Below, in pieces: positions 57,401 to 64,000 of a stretch of 64,000 bases of DNA. The DNA is taken from assembly GCA_020849725.1 (NCBI GenBank), contig JADLAZ010000255.1, forward strand, positions 1 through 64,000, in the 5' to 3' direction. The position numbers and the translations under genes were made by a program. The notes below the pieces were generated by a model. The model ran no database searches and was not told the DNA's origin. It saw only the letters and a program-made list of their open reading frames with translations. The stretch comes from Chloroflexota bacterium. GTDB taxonomy: Bacteria > Chloroflexota > Chloroflexia > Thermomicrobiales > JADLAZ01. Each line of letters starts with the position of its first letter. Position 1 is the first letter of the stretch.

Positions 57401-57431
57401 TCGCGAAGGGGTCCACCATCGGGTCCGCCAC
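48495..57431 (-). CDS. Giant polyvalent virion protein, 2978 aa
   Basis: By far the largest gene. Ala-rich helical N-terminus (about 1-330). A zinc metallopeptidase domain has HELGH at 1187-1191 and EYFAEAFE (Glu1226/1230) as third-ligand candidates. An ADP-ribosyltransferase-like stretch starts at LWRGMSE (Arg1393) and includes RAVTFYGADPATAIEYA. A DUF3293-like segment (about 1575-1660; DGGVTEASFIVPAM, GRKYGQDSIL) follows. The C-terminal region (about 2595-2660; WAPFIFWPTRNLPFYAKTL) recurs in giant phage internal virion proteins. Multi-domain proteins of this kind are thought to be injected with the DNA and to modify or protect against host factors. The separate enzymatic activities are predicted, not shown. 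Confidence 0.85.
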   Translation of the reverse strand: MADPMVDPFATAEAARQERARREAAYAAGAMAAIRERQATPPAVSPPAPPGDGDIGLLDALGMGGSAFLRALDAPTDAVTRPMVGAQLQMLAKLAQGHPELAASMVAGMSGVPGVPGLLHGAVGRAASRVMADPEQAKAAADAPWLWERMAQAGPLAGMQQAADSARHTYEGAFGSDMSQRAFWDRLGLEAVADPLNLVTGGTVKAVAATPTMARAVKAVPGATKAVHALDLLEDVANRAQALPVSAAIGAAGAAGRTINRVTAGKAGEAALRVGEGIRGLGVAAGDLLEGAGGGFGRSADSLLAGARERILGPALQGRYATRRLGDVTGQGARLTDEALRQQAAASPDKVAYATSLPLWEAARLRRLPGIDAPTVNAVNRRLAQDNLLTRGPGGFGETNRLRFHEQVEETLRAQQLRPETAEALHVSAEPLAAMLHTVNPAAYPTVEDAFGALTITPGYGEVALPKGASPASIQTTTPATIRQTPITSATVDVVPEVAAKLRETVPLATMEDLLADWQMLREAGLISPRMAKWYLDGGQFLFHHGADYSPAFTPQMVDEIIADMRTFKANNGQEYLYGRPATRDQKALPARPEVAAFVGTTLPSGQPFGPDDVYPNTLAKFGVDEASARARLLRMTKLEAVEAFMGAGAIQAAPADNLMMALETYRRIAAPTAAEKAARPGAERFTDGLDWRNRGERALLVLMLGEQGWFGYPTVLAERGVGSWTPPKATAATTKAVPNPEYKALVTEAQAAAKAEQTPLISAKRSANPATPEEERWRAYPWPRAEGAAVPITPPVPPKIDVPVPARFTPGRFGAPDRLEGGLPPTQGVPAQPTLDPETWEIATVAQKLLHYTRSLRTGVEATAAYYRAYNAAGGAAGGAAAEQAGNDALERVVRGGVAFTIDQHQARMAQDPGLYFSPSEVRTWTSASEVPKPAANMDNIEYPGLNVTDAATWPAGYLQAYEEWWPYFTGQPGVISGKTPTATSPLADKLSKAWRSSEEMQADTWTMQIAINRTAVVPWLDHLRRDPKALATLRAMADDDIVAAMRQGILGEWKKSVASGYVAQVIEQATDLARIFGGNTAKGPQAKGPQARAEYAKLRPYLHDAPRTDPRGQQVAGFQDSDGEVIPWPTNATQYDIDHLADGTYKFLGQPTQVGDTVRGYLQPLVGGRFQIVAGPDMDATTLIHELGHGVQLAAEQTPAGAQAIARGMRGAGTRGPQTARGREYFAEAFERLFRDWAGAGQSQTVQDALKRVHGLMDIVYANGQSQARFKPALEQALLEAIGGKAQPFGPNPAGAAPATALTPMRYGTPGAASAPAGGPVPQVRQFRYTQAGERARAFEYEDELVRAPAADTGLGRPDFQPLPGRVLAGPVLQDAATGQPVPAQPGTLWRGMSEAEVHDIAATGRIWSRGDGNLPSQRAVTFYGADPATAIEYAKATWTGVPEAQRVAQVGGAPRYLLQVIDPGPAARARGFGQRAQGEVALVGEVPAENVVGIWEVRGAVRERFPGGYGDEDPFAHTIRKLSPEEASSLLGPQVAEANSRMGAALARLLDEHNTPILTAQVGADASRNGELLADIQRMGYEPQPVAGHYDDGGVTEASFIVPAMGRDEAMALGRKYGQDSILMTQEGLVYTNPEQFGWTTPRDGAVSVNGSEEMYYSILRLPDGRAIKFAIPLTWADDGDLLKVAPGAAAERLAADAPLAQRRRPVSDQQLPLPEMGAAAVEPGPGGSLPTSMTKAAIQRAVQDPGHPVHWYLRAAQVTRNQRWLAKLDLTDVDAGRLPSGDRLAVVTAIEGEAAPGSPLLFLNDAQLRAVMRGQSPGVAAVDLFRQTQDVVDALRSQGVRADAALMQVSIDDLAGDATAGFFYAPERFSSASGAADPVAVIRGAATNAGMEPTPDIVLDWYGNALRPGASLRRVTPLEANNLTIGTVDPGTGIRWAEASELPDQVFSGGKPDRKLWQDVDVNGWWPAKPGGGLWTASAEPGPGETSRTAWTRFIKGDIPGREDGGALRGRFRSTGWHVPTEPQAKVLALIDDEGVEAALARYGQKQPDFGRVFDFNALARDGVAAVHVTGQALSHPALAGWDFPSTVWLSWVFGDPAMVALAQRKGATAASTVQVATAPSGAVLAPRTATGLPAGLLGEEPLQDASLGDVLSQMAGEWQDEIADVPAAARRAGEALQPIWDVNPTHLAPHRLWNPLEPYREQVKAVMTAVTPAERREATAQLAETMNLDHVARGIRMPAATKLADRLLGTASVKTPTAPPVGGGRSRYDSLLPDEQVRVIEQVLADPETKKLDADILAAEDAVQDVARRVGVALTTVRDVQALGRMASLPAADRAKAEAYLTLVGVADRPLNVAYEKAVAAQWEKVFRERYRVPERPPAFQGPVWDLLRWARKGWTEQALLSVRNVGLNVTDMVTKSSIHGVNPLVGLGAPEVARRLGLALPGEVAAPRASVTGAGADIFSPAGEPAALRRVPGLGPAVLDPAVQVYRSTMTWLEQSFRQAAWAQGALGGAKGYLPTFLRQVVADLPASVAGVVRDRLRALDGLMSAEDVVSVATAAGANPQAAARLAQRWQRAVAGNAQRGADLARQVHFDLTDERVIEQVLNLRVWAPFIFWPTRNLPFYAKTLAQNPWILRVWGHWRRAIDAEREQTNAPGRVAGMGSVPQDVDEVIGFFLGPTATTYFNPAVVLSIADQVRDLPDDSDEPVIGRALRQAGRVGLSPAPWFNIPLTALGAYGPNQEVGNVLRWSGPVSAAASRIAGRDIDIEAPVKAAVRAVQGRPAPISETTVGGVPVGGSPAVDYAISKKLMEMAVTEGRGPGDPRYVEAAADPSSPLYRRARLAVLADRGGEQLYGFLSPIPAKRVPDVEMAARYRQGQVRQATATLPQAEKRAVSGQLRDEGDLATTYWSASGDPRVLQINAGLAALRGVPAARMGQTQRQAVLAKYPLLTSYFAWLDSLPPNADRSPAAFVTTLR

Positions 57432-57447
57432 CAGGCGACCTCCTCAA

Positions 57448-58737
57448 TTAGCTCGCGTAATGACGCGGGTCGATGGCCGTGCCATCAGCCTCGCGCAACT
57501 CCAAGTGCAGATGCGGCCCATCCGTGACGCCGCTGTTGCCGGAGCGACCCAGCACCGCGCCTTTGGCTACCGTCTGCCCCGGCCTCACCGACGTGCCCGA
57601 CAGGTGCCCCAGCACCATCCGCCGCCCCGACGCCAGCCGCAACACCACCGCCGTGCCGTAGCCGCCGTATTGCCCCGCTATCTCGACCACGCCCTCCACC
57701 GGCGTAATCACCGGCGCTCCCGGCGCGATGCCGATGTCCACTCCCGTGTGCTTGCCGCCCCTAGCTGTCCTCTGGTAGACCTCGTCGGTGTCGCCTAATC
57801 GCCCCGTGACACTCCCGCTGGCCCCCTCGCCCAGCCAGGCGAAGTACGGCGCGTCGCCACCGCCGCCGCTGCGGGCCGACGTTAGCCGCGCCTTAGCGCG
57901 CTGGTACCGCTCCTCTGGGTACATCTGCGACGGCTTCTCAGCGTAGAACGCCGCCAGCCTCGCCGCCCCGTAGGGGTCGCGCTGCCACAACCCCGGCTGC
58001 TCCCGGTCAACCCGCTCTACGCCGGCCTGGTAGAAGCGCAGCATGTACTTCGTCGCGGCGTAAGGATCACGGCTCTGCTCCGGCGTGATGTACTGGCTGT
58101 GCGCCGGCTGGTGGATTTGATACCAGCCGTGGCTCTGGCCGCTGTCGCCCACGGCGCTGCCGCCGCTCTCGAAGCTGCCCGTCTCCAGCAGCACCCCCAG
58201 CCGCATGGCCGTGGCGATGCGGCTGTCGCCAGCCGAGTAGTGGTCAATCGCCTGTTCAATGGCCGTGCCGCCACTCGCCAGCGGCAACCGCCCATAGTCA
58301 TCCGGCGCGTCCACCCCCGCCGCCACCGCCGGCCCGCTGCTGGCCACCGGCGTGATCTCTGCCCCCGGTGCCGTCTGCGCCGCGCCGCCAGGCTTCTTCC
58401 CCTGCTGCCGCGCTCTCTTCGGGCCTGACGTCGTCGCCGTGTCAGCGGGCAGCACCACATTAGCCGACTTGGCAGCCCGTACCGGGTCGGGGTCCACCCA
58501 CGCCTTTCGCAGCTGGCTGTCGTCGAAGGCGACACCGCTCTTCGGCGTCGCCATCAGAGTAAGAAGCCGCTCCGGCGTCGCCGCCAGACTGCGAAACGTC
58601 GTCGGCGTCGGCTCGCCGCCGGGCTGCGCCAACCAGCCCGACGCGACCTGCATCTCTGCTGTGCCCAGCGGGTCCAGACCAGCGGCGCGCCGCCAGCCGT
58701 TCACGACCCGCTGCGTCGGGTCATCTCGCCCAGCCAC
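57448..58737 (-). CDS. Virion peptidoglycan hydrolase: lysozyme-like domain plus M23 peptidase
   Basis: 429 residues. Residues about 155-285 form a transglycosylase/lysozyme-like domain (LETGSFE with Glu185; SHGWYQIHQPAHS). Residues about 320-429 form an M23/LytM domain: HTGVD (His330, Asp334) and HLHLE (His409, His411) are zinc and catalytic residues. The N-terminal 150 residues are linker-like. Position among internal virion proteins implies local wall digestion on DNA entry. Confidence 0.9.
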   Translation of the reverse strand: MAGRDDPTQRVVNGWRRAAGLDPLGTAEMQVASGWLAQPGGEPTPTTFRSLAATPERLLTLMATPKSGVAFDDSQLRKAWVDPDPVRAAKSANVVLPADTATTSGPKRARQQGKKPGGAAQTAPGAEITPVASSGPAVAAGVDAPDDYGRLPLASGGTAIEQAIDHYSAGDSRIATAMRLGVLLETGSFESGGSAVGDSGQSHGWYQIHQPAHSQYITPEQSRDPYAATKYMLRFYQAGVERVDREQPGLWQRDPYGAARLAAFYAEKPSQMYPEERYQRAKARLTSARSGGGGDAPYFAWLGEGASGSVTGRLGDTDEVYQRTARGGKHTGVDIGIAPGAPVITPVEGVVEIAGQYGGYGTAVVLRLASGRRMVLGHLSGTSVRPGQTVAKGAVLGRSGNSGVTDGPHLHLELREADGTAIDPRHYAS

Positions 58738-58740
58738 GGC

Positions 58741-59412
58741 TCACACGCCCAGCCACTGCTTCGCCCAGCCGCTCTGCCGCAGCCAGTCGAGGAAGTTCGC
58801 CCCCTGGGTCGTGCCCGCCTGCGACGTGGCGCTGTCCTGAAATAGCTGCAACTGCCGTTGCAGGTTCTTCAGCATCGCGCTGCGGAAGCCCGTTGAGGTG
58901 CCCATCGCCGCCGCCGCCCCCAGGATAGCCGACAGGTTGCGCGCCGCTGCTTCGACGCCCTCCGCGCCGTCGCCAATCCCCAGCGCCATCCGCACCTCGT
59001 CGGGCAGGCCAGCGGCATTGTTCTCCCCATTCGCCGTCCCGAAGAGGCTGTTGGCCAGCCCCTGGAAGCCCTGGTAGTTCAGCCAGCCGTTCTGCCCCGA
59101 GCCGTTGGCCAGGTTCGTCATCCAGCCGACGGCGTTGTCCGCCGGCACCGCGTCCTGCGGGTACAAAATCTTGTACAGGTAGTCGGCACCCGGCGCGACC
59201 TGCGACGTCAGCACGCTCAGGAACGGGTTGAAGTTCTCTGGGCTGTAGCCGGCGTCGCGATACAGGTTGCGGAAGAAGCTATCGGCGTTGTCCAGTTGGC
59301 TGTTGCGCCATACCTCCGCGCCGCCATCCGCGCCCTGGTACGTCGGCGCGTCAAACTGCCGCCGCTGCCCCCAGGCTTCCTTCTGCGCCTTCCAGGGGTC
59401 GTTGAAGCTCAT
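58741..59412 (-). CDS. Late hypothetical protein, 223 aa (internal virion candidate)
   Basis: Soluble, Ala/Gln-rich C-terminus (LKNLQRQLQLFQDSATSQAG); central ANGSGQNGWLNYQGFQGLAN. Ends WLRQSGWAKQWLGV. Lies between the hydrolase gene and three other unknown internal genes. No family recognised. Confidence 0.62.
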   Translation of the reverse strand: MSFNDPWKAQKEAWGQRRQFDAPTYQGADGGAEVWRNSQLDNADSFFRNLYRDAGYSPENFNPFLSVLTSQVAPGADYLYKILYPQDAVPADNAVGWMTNLANGSGQNGWLNYQGFQGLANSLFGTANGENNAAGLPDEVRMALGIGDGAEGVEAAARNLSAILGAAAAMGTSTGFRSAMLKNLQRQLQLFQDSATSQAGTTQGANFLDWLRQSGWAKQWLGV

Positions 59413-59421
59413 GCTCGTCTC

Positions 59422-60222
59422 CTATCGCACCGTGAAGCCGGTGGTGCCGCGATACGTCTGATTGACCCAGTTCGCCGCCATCCGCGCTAGCGCGTCATCC
59501 GACGTCGTCGCCGTGATGCCCAGCGCCGCGTTGCCGCCCCTGTCTCGCTGGGCGCGCAACTGGTTCAGCCGGTAGACGAACCCCGTCCACGCCGCGCCGC
59601 CGTCGAACCGACTGCCCGGTGTCCGGTCCTTCCGCCCCGACCCCACCTGCTGCGTCGGGTCGTAAGTCACGCCGCCGTAGCTGAAGCCGCGCCCCGCGCC
59701 GCGCATCCCCTCCGTCTGGAGGTTGCGGACATCGTGCCCCTGCATCAGGAAGTTGACGACGTCCTGCCAGTTGCCAAACCCCTGCTTGGTATAGCGCGGC
59801 GACGGTCCCTTGTCCGGTGACAAGTAGTTGCCGTCCATCGTCAAAATGGCGGTCCTGTAGCCCGCCTTGGCCCTCTCACCCGCCTCGGAGGTCGAGGCGG
59901 CGCTGGCCGTGCCCGCCGCGCCACGGCTGCGGCCAGCCGGTGTATTGGCGCTGCCGTCGGCAAAATTACCTGCCGCCAGGAAGCGCCGGAAGGCCGGGTC
60001 ACGCGCCTCCCGCGCTGCCGCGTCCTGCGCCACCCTCGGATTGCGATCCGCCAGCGCCCCCTCCGCCGCTACGCCGCTCTCGTCGCCAGCGTCGTAGCCA
60101 CTCGTGGCCATGAAGCGTCGGAACCAGGGGTCCGTGGCCAGCATCTCATCGGCATAGGCCGCCACCGCCGGGTTCTTGGCGCGCAGCCGCGCCATGAAGT
60201 CGTTGAACTGCTGCCGCGCCAT
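59422..60222 (-). CDS. Late hypothetical protein, 266 aa
   Basis: Contains MARLRAKNPAVAAYADEMLA, SRGAAGTASAASTSEAGERA and FGNWQDVVNFLMQGHDVRNL. Soluble, no motif. Spaced 9-10 bases from both neighbours, so part of the same operon. Confidence 0.62.
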   Translation of the reverse strand: MARQQFNDFMARLRAKNPAVAAYADEMLATDPWFRRFMATSGYDAGDESGVAAEGALADRNPRVAQDAAAREARDPAFRRFLAAGNFADGSANTPAGRSRGAAGTASAASTSEAGERAKAGYRTAILTMDGNYLSPDKGPSPRYTKQGFGNWQDVVNFLMQGHDVRNLQTEGMRGAGRGFSYGGVTYDPTQQVGSGRKDRTPGSRFDGGAAWTGFVYRLNQLRAQRDRGGNAALGITATTSDDALARMAANWVNQTYRGTTGFTVR

Positions 60223-60231
60223 CGCCGCTCC

Positions 60232-60594
60232 TTAGAAGGTCATCACCCGCGTCCCGGCCCGCTGAAACCGCGCCGGCTGGTAGCCGCGCTGCGCCGACGG
60301 CTGCGACAGCAGGGCGCGGTTCGGGTCCAGCGACGCCAAGTACTCCAGCCACGTCTGTGACGGGTTGCCAATCGACTGTAGCTCGTAGTTGGTCGAAATC
60401 TGCTCGCGCAGCCGCCGCAGCGCCTCCCGCGACCCGAAGTTGGTGTCCAGGGCGCGCAGCCACGCCTCGAAGCCGGCGGCGCGCCCATCGTCGGCGTTGA
60501 GACTGATGCGGGTCGGGTCGGTGAACGCCCCAAAGGCAGCCGCTGCCGCCCCTGGCGCGAACCGCTGCCCGCCAAACCCCGTCGCGTAGTTCAT
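60232..60594 (-). CDS. Late hypothetical protein, 120 aa
   Basis: Begins MNYATGFGGQRFAPGAAAAA; contains LRALDTNFGSREALRRLREQ. Overlaps the next gene upstream by 4 bases. Unknown function. Confidence 0.62.
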   Translation of the reverse strand: MNYATGFGGQRFAPGAAAAAFGAFTDPTRISLNADDGRAAGFEAWLRALDTNFGSREALRRLREQISTNYELQSIGNPSQTWLEYLASLDPNRALLSQPSAQRGYQPARFQRAGTRVMTF

Positions 60595-61706
60595 CCCGCT
60601 CTCCTCGGCAGCGGCTCGTATCGCCGGCTGGCCAGGTACTCTTGCAGCGTCGGCACCGGCTGCCGCAGCGCCGCCGCATCCGCGACGGCCCGTTGATGCC
60701 CTAGCGCCAGGTCACGGAACTCGCGCTCCCTGGCGTCCACCTGCTTGTCCGTCAGCCCGTACACGCGCATCGCGGGCCGCAGCACCGACTGCCACAGCAC
60801 CCACGGATTACCGCCCTGGCTCGCCACCAGCGCCGCCGTCGCGTCGTAGGATGGGACACCCTGCCCCCCGTAGAGGGCCGCATACGCCGCCGTCGCCGCC
60901 GACCCCTTCAGCGCCGCGTAGCGGGTGCCGGTGGGGTCAGGGCCAAACTTCGCGTCGGTGTACCCGCGCAAGAACGACAGCAAGCCGTCGCGGTCCTCCG
61001 CCAGCGCCCCCGGCTCGCCGCCGAGCAGCATGTACGCCTCGACGAGGTCCGTCGCGTCGCGTCGCGCCTGCGTCGCCACCAGCGACTGCGGCTGATAGCC
61101 CAGCCGCTCCATCTCGCGGCCCATGACCCCCGCCGGAGCCGACCACGCCGCCTCTTTCTCTTCCGGCATCGCCATACCTGGCGACCAGCCTGACGCCGTC
61201 AGTAGGTCGAGAAACCCTGCGCCGCTGCGCGGTGAGGGAGCCGACGCTGGAGCCTGCGCTGGCGGCGCGGTTGCCACCCTGAACGCGCCAGCTGCTGACT
61301 TAGCCAGCAGCATCGTCGGTGCCAGTACCGGCTGCGCCAGCGCCGTCGCCCACAACATCGGGTCCGCCGTTGGCGACGGCAGCCGCGCCGCGTCGGTTAT
61401 CTTCGTCAGCCAGCCCAGCGGATCGTTCATCGGCGACGGCTCTCGCGCCGCCGCCTGCGTCGCCAGCAGCGCCGATAAGGTCGCCGCCCTCGCCACCGCT
61501 GGCGACGTCGCCGCCGGGTCAGCCCCCCGCTGCTCGAAGAACCGCGCCGCGCCACCGCTGGGCCGCAGCGGCGTCGGCGTCGGCGCTATCGGCGGCGGTG
61601 CCTCATCTGGCGGCGCTGCCGCCGCCTCCTGCTCCACCGACGCCAGCCGCACCCCCGGCATGCTCCGCAGATAGCCGTTGATAGCCGCCAACTCCTGGTC
61701 AGCCAT
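60591..61706 (-). CDS. Late hypothetical protein, 371 aa
   Basis: ATG 61706 one base after the portal stop. Pro/Ala-rich N-terminus (PPDEAPPPIAPTPTPLRPSG), then helices (MEREMERLGYQPQSLVATQA is the pattern) and YTDAKFGPDPTGTRYAALKG. No family recognised; possibly internal core. Confidence 0.65.
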   Translation of the reverse strand: MADQELAAINGYLRSMPGVRLASVEQEAAAAPPDEAPPPIAPTPTPLRPSGGAARFFEQRGADPAATSPAVARAATLSALLATQAAAREPSPMNDPLGWLTKITDAARLPSPTADPMLWATALAQPVLAPTMLLAKSAAGAFRVATAPPAQAPASAPSPRSGAGFLDLLTASGWSPGMAMPEEKEAAWSAPAGVMGREMERLGYQPQSLVATQARRDATDLVEAYMLLGGEPGALAEDRDGLLSFLRGYTDAKFGPDPTGTRYAALKGSAATAAYAALYGGQGVPSYDATAALVASQGGNPWVLWQSVLRPAMRVYGLTDKQVDAREREFRDLALGHQRAVADAAALRQPVPTLQEYLASRRYEPLPRRAG

Positions 61707-61707
61707 C

Positions 61708-63999
61708 TCACACCATCCCCGGCAGCACCGGCATCGGCGGCGGTAGCTGCCCACCGATGCCCGGCAGCCCCTGCGGTGCCGGGATGCCCAGCCCGCCGGC
61801 TGCCGACCCCAGCGACTGGTTCAGCAGCGCCGCCGGGTCCAGCGCCGCCGCCTGCGCGATGGGCGGCAGCACCGTCGGCGGCAGCCCCGGCGGCGGCCCG
61901 CCTGGCCCCGCACCCGGCGGCATCGGCAGTCCCGGCGGCGGCCCACTCGACGGCGGCGCACCCTTCTTCGCCATCGCCTCCTGGTAGAGCGGGTACAACT
62001 CGGGCATGTCCTTCGCCACCCGGTACTCCGTCAGCATATCGACGACCTCTTGTTTGAGGTACATCAACTCCGCCAGCACCCTGTCGTTCTCCCGCCCAGG
62101 GTTCTCCACGTTCAAGTACTCGCTGCGCGCCGTCTCCATCGACAGCAGCTTCTTGTCCGTCAACGCGATGGCCAGGTTGCCCAGCATCACCTGGTCGCGT
62201 GGCGAGATCGACTTGAAATTGACCATCACCTCGGTGCCGACTTGCTCGACGAGGTCTGGCGTGATCGTGACCCCGCCGACCCACTCGCCGTCGGCGTCGC
62301 GCACCAGGTAGCCGACCTCGCCGTCGTAGTGGTCGCGCACCAGTTCCAGGCAGTGCCGCGACGACACCCGCAGCATCCGCGCCATCGCCTCAACCAGCGG
62401 CCAGAGCGTGTCTTCCGCCGCCTCCGCCATCAGCGTCTGCGCGTAGCCCGACGGGGCCGCACCCGCGCCGAAGAGCGCCGGTGACAGCACCATGTCCACG
62501 TCCTGCTGAAGGCTCTCCAGCAGTGCCCGCGTCTCCCCCGGCCCCGGCGTCGTCTTCATCACCTCGACCTGCTCGCGCTGGTAGGCGAGGAAGTTGATGG
62601 TGCCCGGCGCGTAGCTGAACGACTTGGGCTGGTCGGGGTTGGCCGGGTCGAAGTAGTACAGCAGCGGCGGGTTGGCCGCCTTCGCCACCTCCGTCGCCAA
62701 CTGGCTCAAGGTGCGGTTCAACTGCCGGTACGTGTCGCGTAGCCCGTGGAACACGGGCACGCCCACCTCTGCCACCCAGGCCGTGGTGTCGTTGCTCGTG
62801 GCTCGGATAGGCGACCCCATGCCGACGCCGATCACCCACGGCACGAAGCCGTACTCGTGGGCCGTCACGTCCTTCAGGTCGCCGGCATCGCACCAGACGG
62901 CGTGATACCAGTCATCGTAGTACGCTGTCACCTGTACCGTCTGCGTCAGGGTGCGGCCACTCGTCTCACCGTACAACTTGGCCGCCTCGGGCCACTCGTC
63001 GAGCAACGCCCCCACCGTCGTCAGGTAGCGCCACGTTACGGAGCGCAGCCCTCTGGTGCCCACCTCGGGGTAGACCTGGCGCGGGTCCACCGGCAGCAGC
63101 CGCACCGGCTGCTCTTCCGGCCCGCAGCACTCGGCTGTCGGGTCGCAGGTGATGCGAACCGCTGCCCAGCCGCGCAGCGCCAGGAAGTGTGCCAGGTCGC
63201 GCCGCAGCGCGTTCTGAAGCGTGTCACTCCACTGGTCACCCTGCGTCACCCACCAGTGGAGCAGGTAGTCCTTTAGCGCCTGCGCCTCTTCACGCAAGTC
63301 ATTGCGCGGCGGCACCACCGACAGGTCAGGCTTCTGCTTGCCGATCAGCGCCGCCGCCTTCTCCACGAAGATGTACGGCAGGGCACGCAGCACCAACTCG
63401 CCAGGCCCGGTGTAGCTCTCCTTCGACAGCCGGTAGATCGCGTAATCCTGGTCCATCCGCGCATCGCGTAGCGCCCAGTAGTTGACCGCGTCGTCAGCGC
63501 GCCGCTTGATCGTCGTCAGGTCGGGCTTGCGCGGCGCGGTCTTGCGCTTGCGCCGGTGCGATGCCGACCCCCTGGCCGCCTCTTTCGGCTGCGGCAGCGG
63601 GGCTAGCCAGCGGTTCTCCGGCATCACCTCCGGTAGCAGCCCACCCAACGGGCCACCAGCCGGCGGCGGACCCGCCGGTATCCCCGCCAGCAGCGCCGCC
63701 AGTGGATCACCCCCCGGCCCCGGGCCACCGCCCAGCGCCGGCAGCGGCGGCGGCGGCGGCAGCGCCGCCCTGCCCATCGGCGGCATCGGCATCCCGCCCA
63801 TCGACGGCCCGCCGGGTGGCGGGCCGCCAGCCAGCAGCGCCAGCAACGCCTCCGGCGGTAAACCTGGCGCGCCCACTCCCGGCGGCGGACTTGCGCCCAG
63901 CGGCATCGCGGGAGGAGCACCGCCTGGCGGCGTCGGCAGGCCCGGCCCTACCGGGCCTGCCGCGCCTGTCAGCAGCGCCAGCAGAAGCTCTGGCGGCAT
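61708..63999 (-). CDS. Portal protein (5' end at or beyond the window edge)
   Basis: At least 763 residues. The core (about 165-650) has the tailed-phage portal pattern: RADDAVNYWALRDARMDQDY, FVEKAAALIGKQKPDLSVVP, a beta wing with WRYLTTVGALLDEWPEAAKL, and GAGAAPSGYAQTLMAEAAED. Unusually, both ends are Pro/Gly/Leu low-complexity tails (about 1-150 and 675-763), with repeated LLALLAG-type units at the N-terminus. The first Met coincides with the last bases, so more may lie outside. Confidence 0.87.
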   Translation of the reverse strand: MPPELLLALLTGAAGPVGPGLPTPPGGAPPAMPLGASPPPGVGAPGLPPEALLALLAGGPPPGGPSMGGMPMPPMGRAALPPPPPLPALGGGPGPGGDPLAALLAGIPAGPPPAGGPLGGLLPEVMPENRWLAPLPQPKEAARGSASHRRKRKTAPRKPDLTTIKRRADDAVNYWALRDARMDQDYAIYRLSKESYTGPGELVLRALPYIFVEKAAALIGKQKPDLSVVPPRNDLREEAQALKDYLLHWWVTQGDQWSDTLQNALRRDLAHFLALRGWAAVRITCDPTAECCGPEEQPVRLLPVDPRQVYPEVGTRGLRSVTWRYLTTVGALLDEWPEAAKLYGETSGRTLTQTVQVTAYYDDWYHAVWCDAGDLKDVTAHEYGFVPWVIGVGMGSPIRATSNDTTAWVAEVGVPVFHGLRDTYRQLNRTLSQLATEVAKAANPPLLYYFDPANPDQPKSFSYAPGTINFLAYQREQVEVMKTTPGPGETRALLESLQQDVDMVLSPALFGAGAAPSGYAQTLMAEAAEDTLWPLVEAMARMLRVSSRHCLELVRDHYDGEVGYLVRDADGEWVGGVTITPDLVEQVGTEVMVNFKSISPRDQVMLGNLAIALTDKKLLSMETARSEYLNVENPGRENDRVLAELMYLKQEVVDMLTEYRVAKDMPELYPLYQEAMAKKGAPPSSGPPPGLPMPPGAGPGGPPPGLPPTVLPPIAQAAALDPAALLNQSLGSAAGGLGIPAPQGLPGIGGQLPPPMPVLPGMV

Positions 64000-64000
64000 G

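Noticed and set aside
48495..57431. The giant protein as a virion RNA polymerase (N4-like) or as a tape measure
   Set aside because: No polymerase motifs were seen, and the long coiled-coil/TM pattern of tape measures is lacking; the HELGH, ART-like and DUF3293-like regions favour a polyvalent injected protein.

Overview
The window is high-GC DNA from a bacterium that is probably a member of the Chloroflexota (Thermomicrobia-like). The grounds are a TP-rich membrane-anchored protein, a secreted SdrD/beta-helix protein, several Gfo/Idh/MocA and TIM-barrel sugar genes, and, inside the prophage, an endolysin whose C-terminal module (GLPIFGYPLS / FERSRFEY) is of a type I associate with Chloroflexota cell-envelope proteins. 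The assignment rests on recognition alone and is not certain.

Bases 1 to about 21,750 are ordinary chromosome: a secreted beta-helix protein running off the left edge; heme A synthase and a sulfite-oxidase-type molybdoenzyme; an oxidoreductase/isomerase/DUF1624 cluster; a class-I glutamine amidotransferase-type hydrolase; sucCD; a TP-rich protein; a DsrE-like pair; a two-GAF histidine kinase with an ECF sigma factor; a short MetE-like methyltransferase; an acyl-CoA synthetase with a MaoC hydratase; an orphan receiver protein; a cupin; a broken cobT remnant; and a D-threonine-aldolase-like enzyme. The last chromosomal gene, a sugar-phosphate isomerase, is cut: only its C-terminal third is present.

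From about 21,750 to the right edge lies a prophage whose other end is outside the window. Its left end carries a large serine recombinase whose reading frame runs on into the disrupted host gene. Then come a small two-TM protein, about 1.8 kb without a convincing gene (containing a perfect sigma-70 promoter followed by about 700 nt of leader), and a rightward early operon of small unknown genes, one 445-aa zinc-finger/OB-like protein and a sigma-factor-like protein. A strong bidirectional hairpin terminator at 32.43-32.46 kb separates this from the leftward late operon, which reads from the right edge: portal, four internal proteins or unknowns, a lysozyme/M23 virion peptidoglycan hydrolase, a 2978-aa polyvalent giant protein, scaffold, major capsid, head-tail connectors, a propeller-like tail protein, a nuclease, tail fibres, endolysin, holin candidates, a ClpP-like protease and decoration-type proteins. 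This layout, with no tail tube, sheath or classical tape measure and with a giant injected-type protein, suggests a podovirus-like virion. Terminase, replication genes and a lysogeny repressor are not seen and presumably lie beyond 64 kb.

The most interesting items are the giant polyvalent protein, the integration that rewrites the recombinase C-terminus, the long ORF-less leader RNA behind a consensus promoter, the phage-borne sigma factor, the series of intercistronic hairpins in the early operon, and the unlisted cobT pseudogene.
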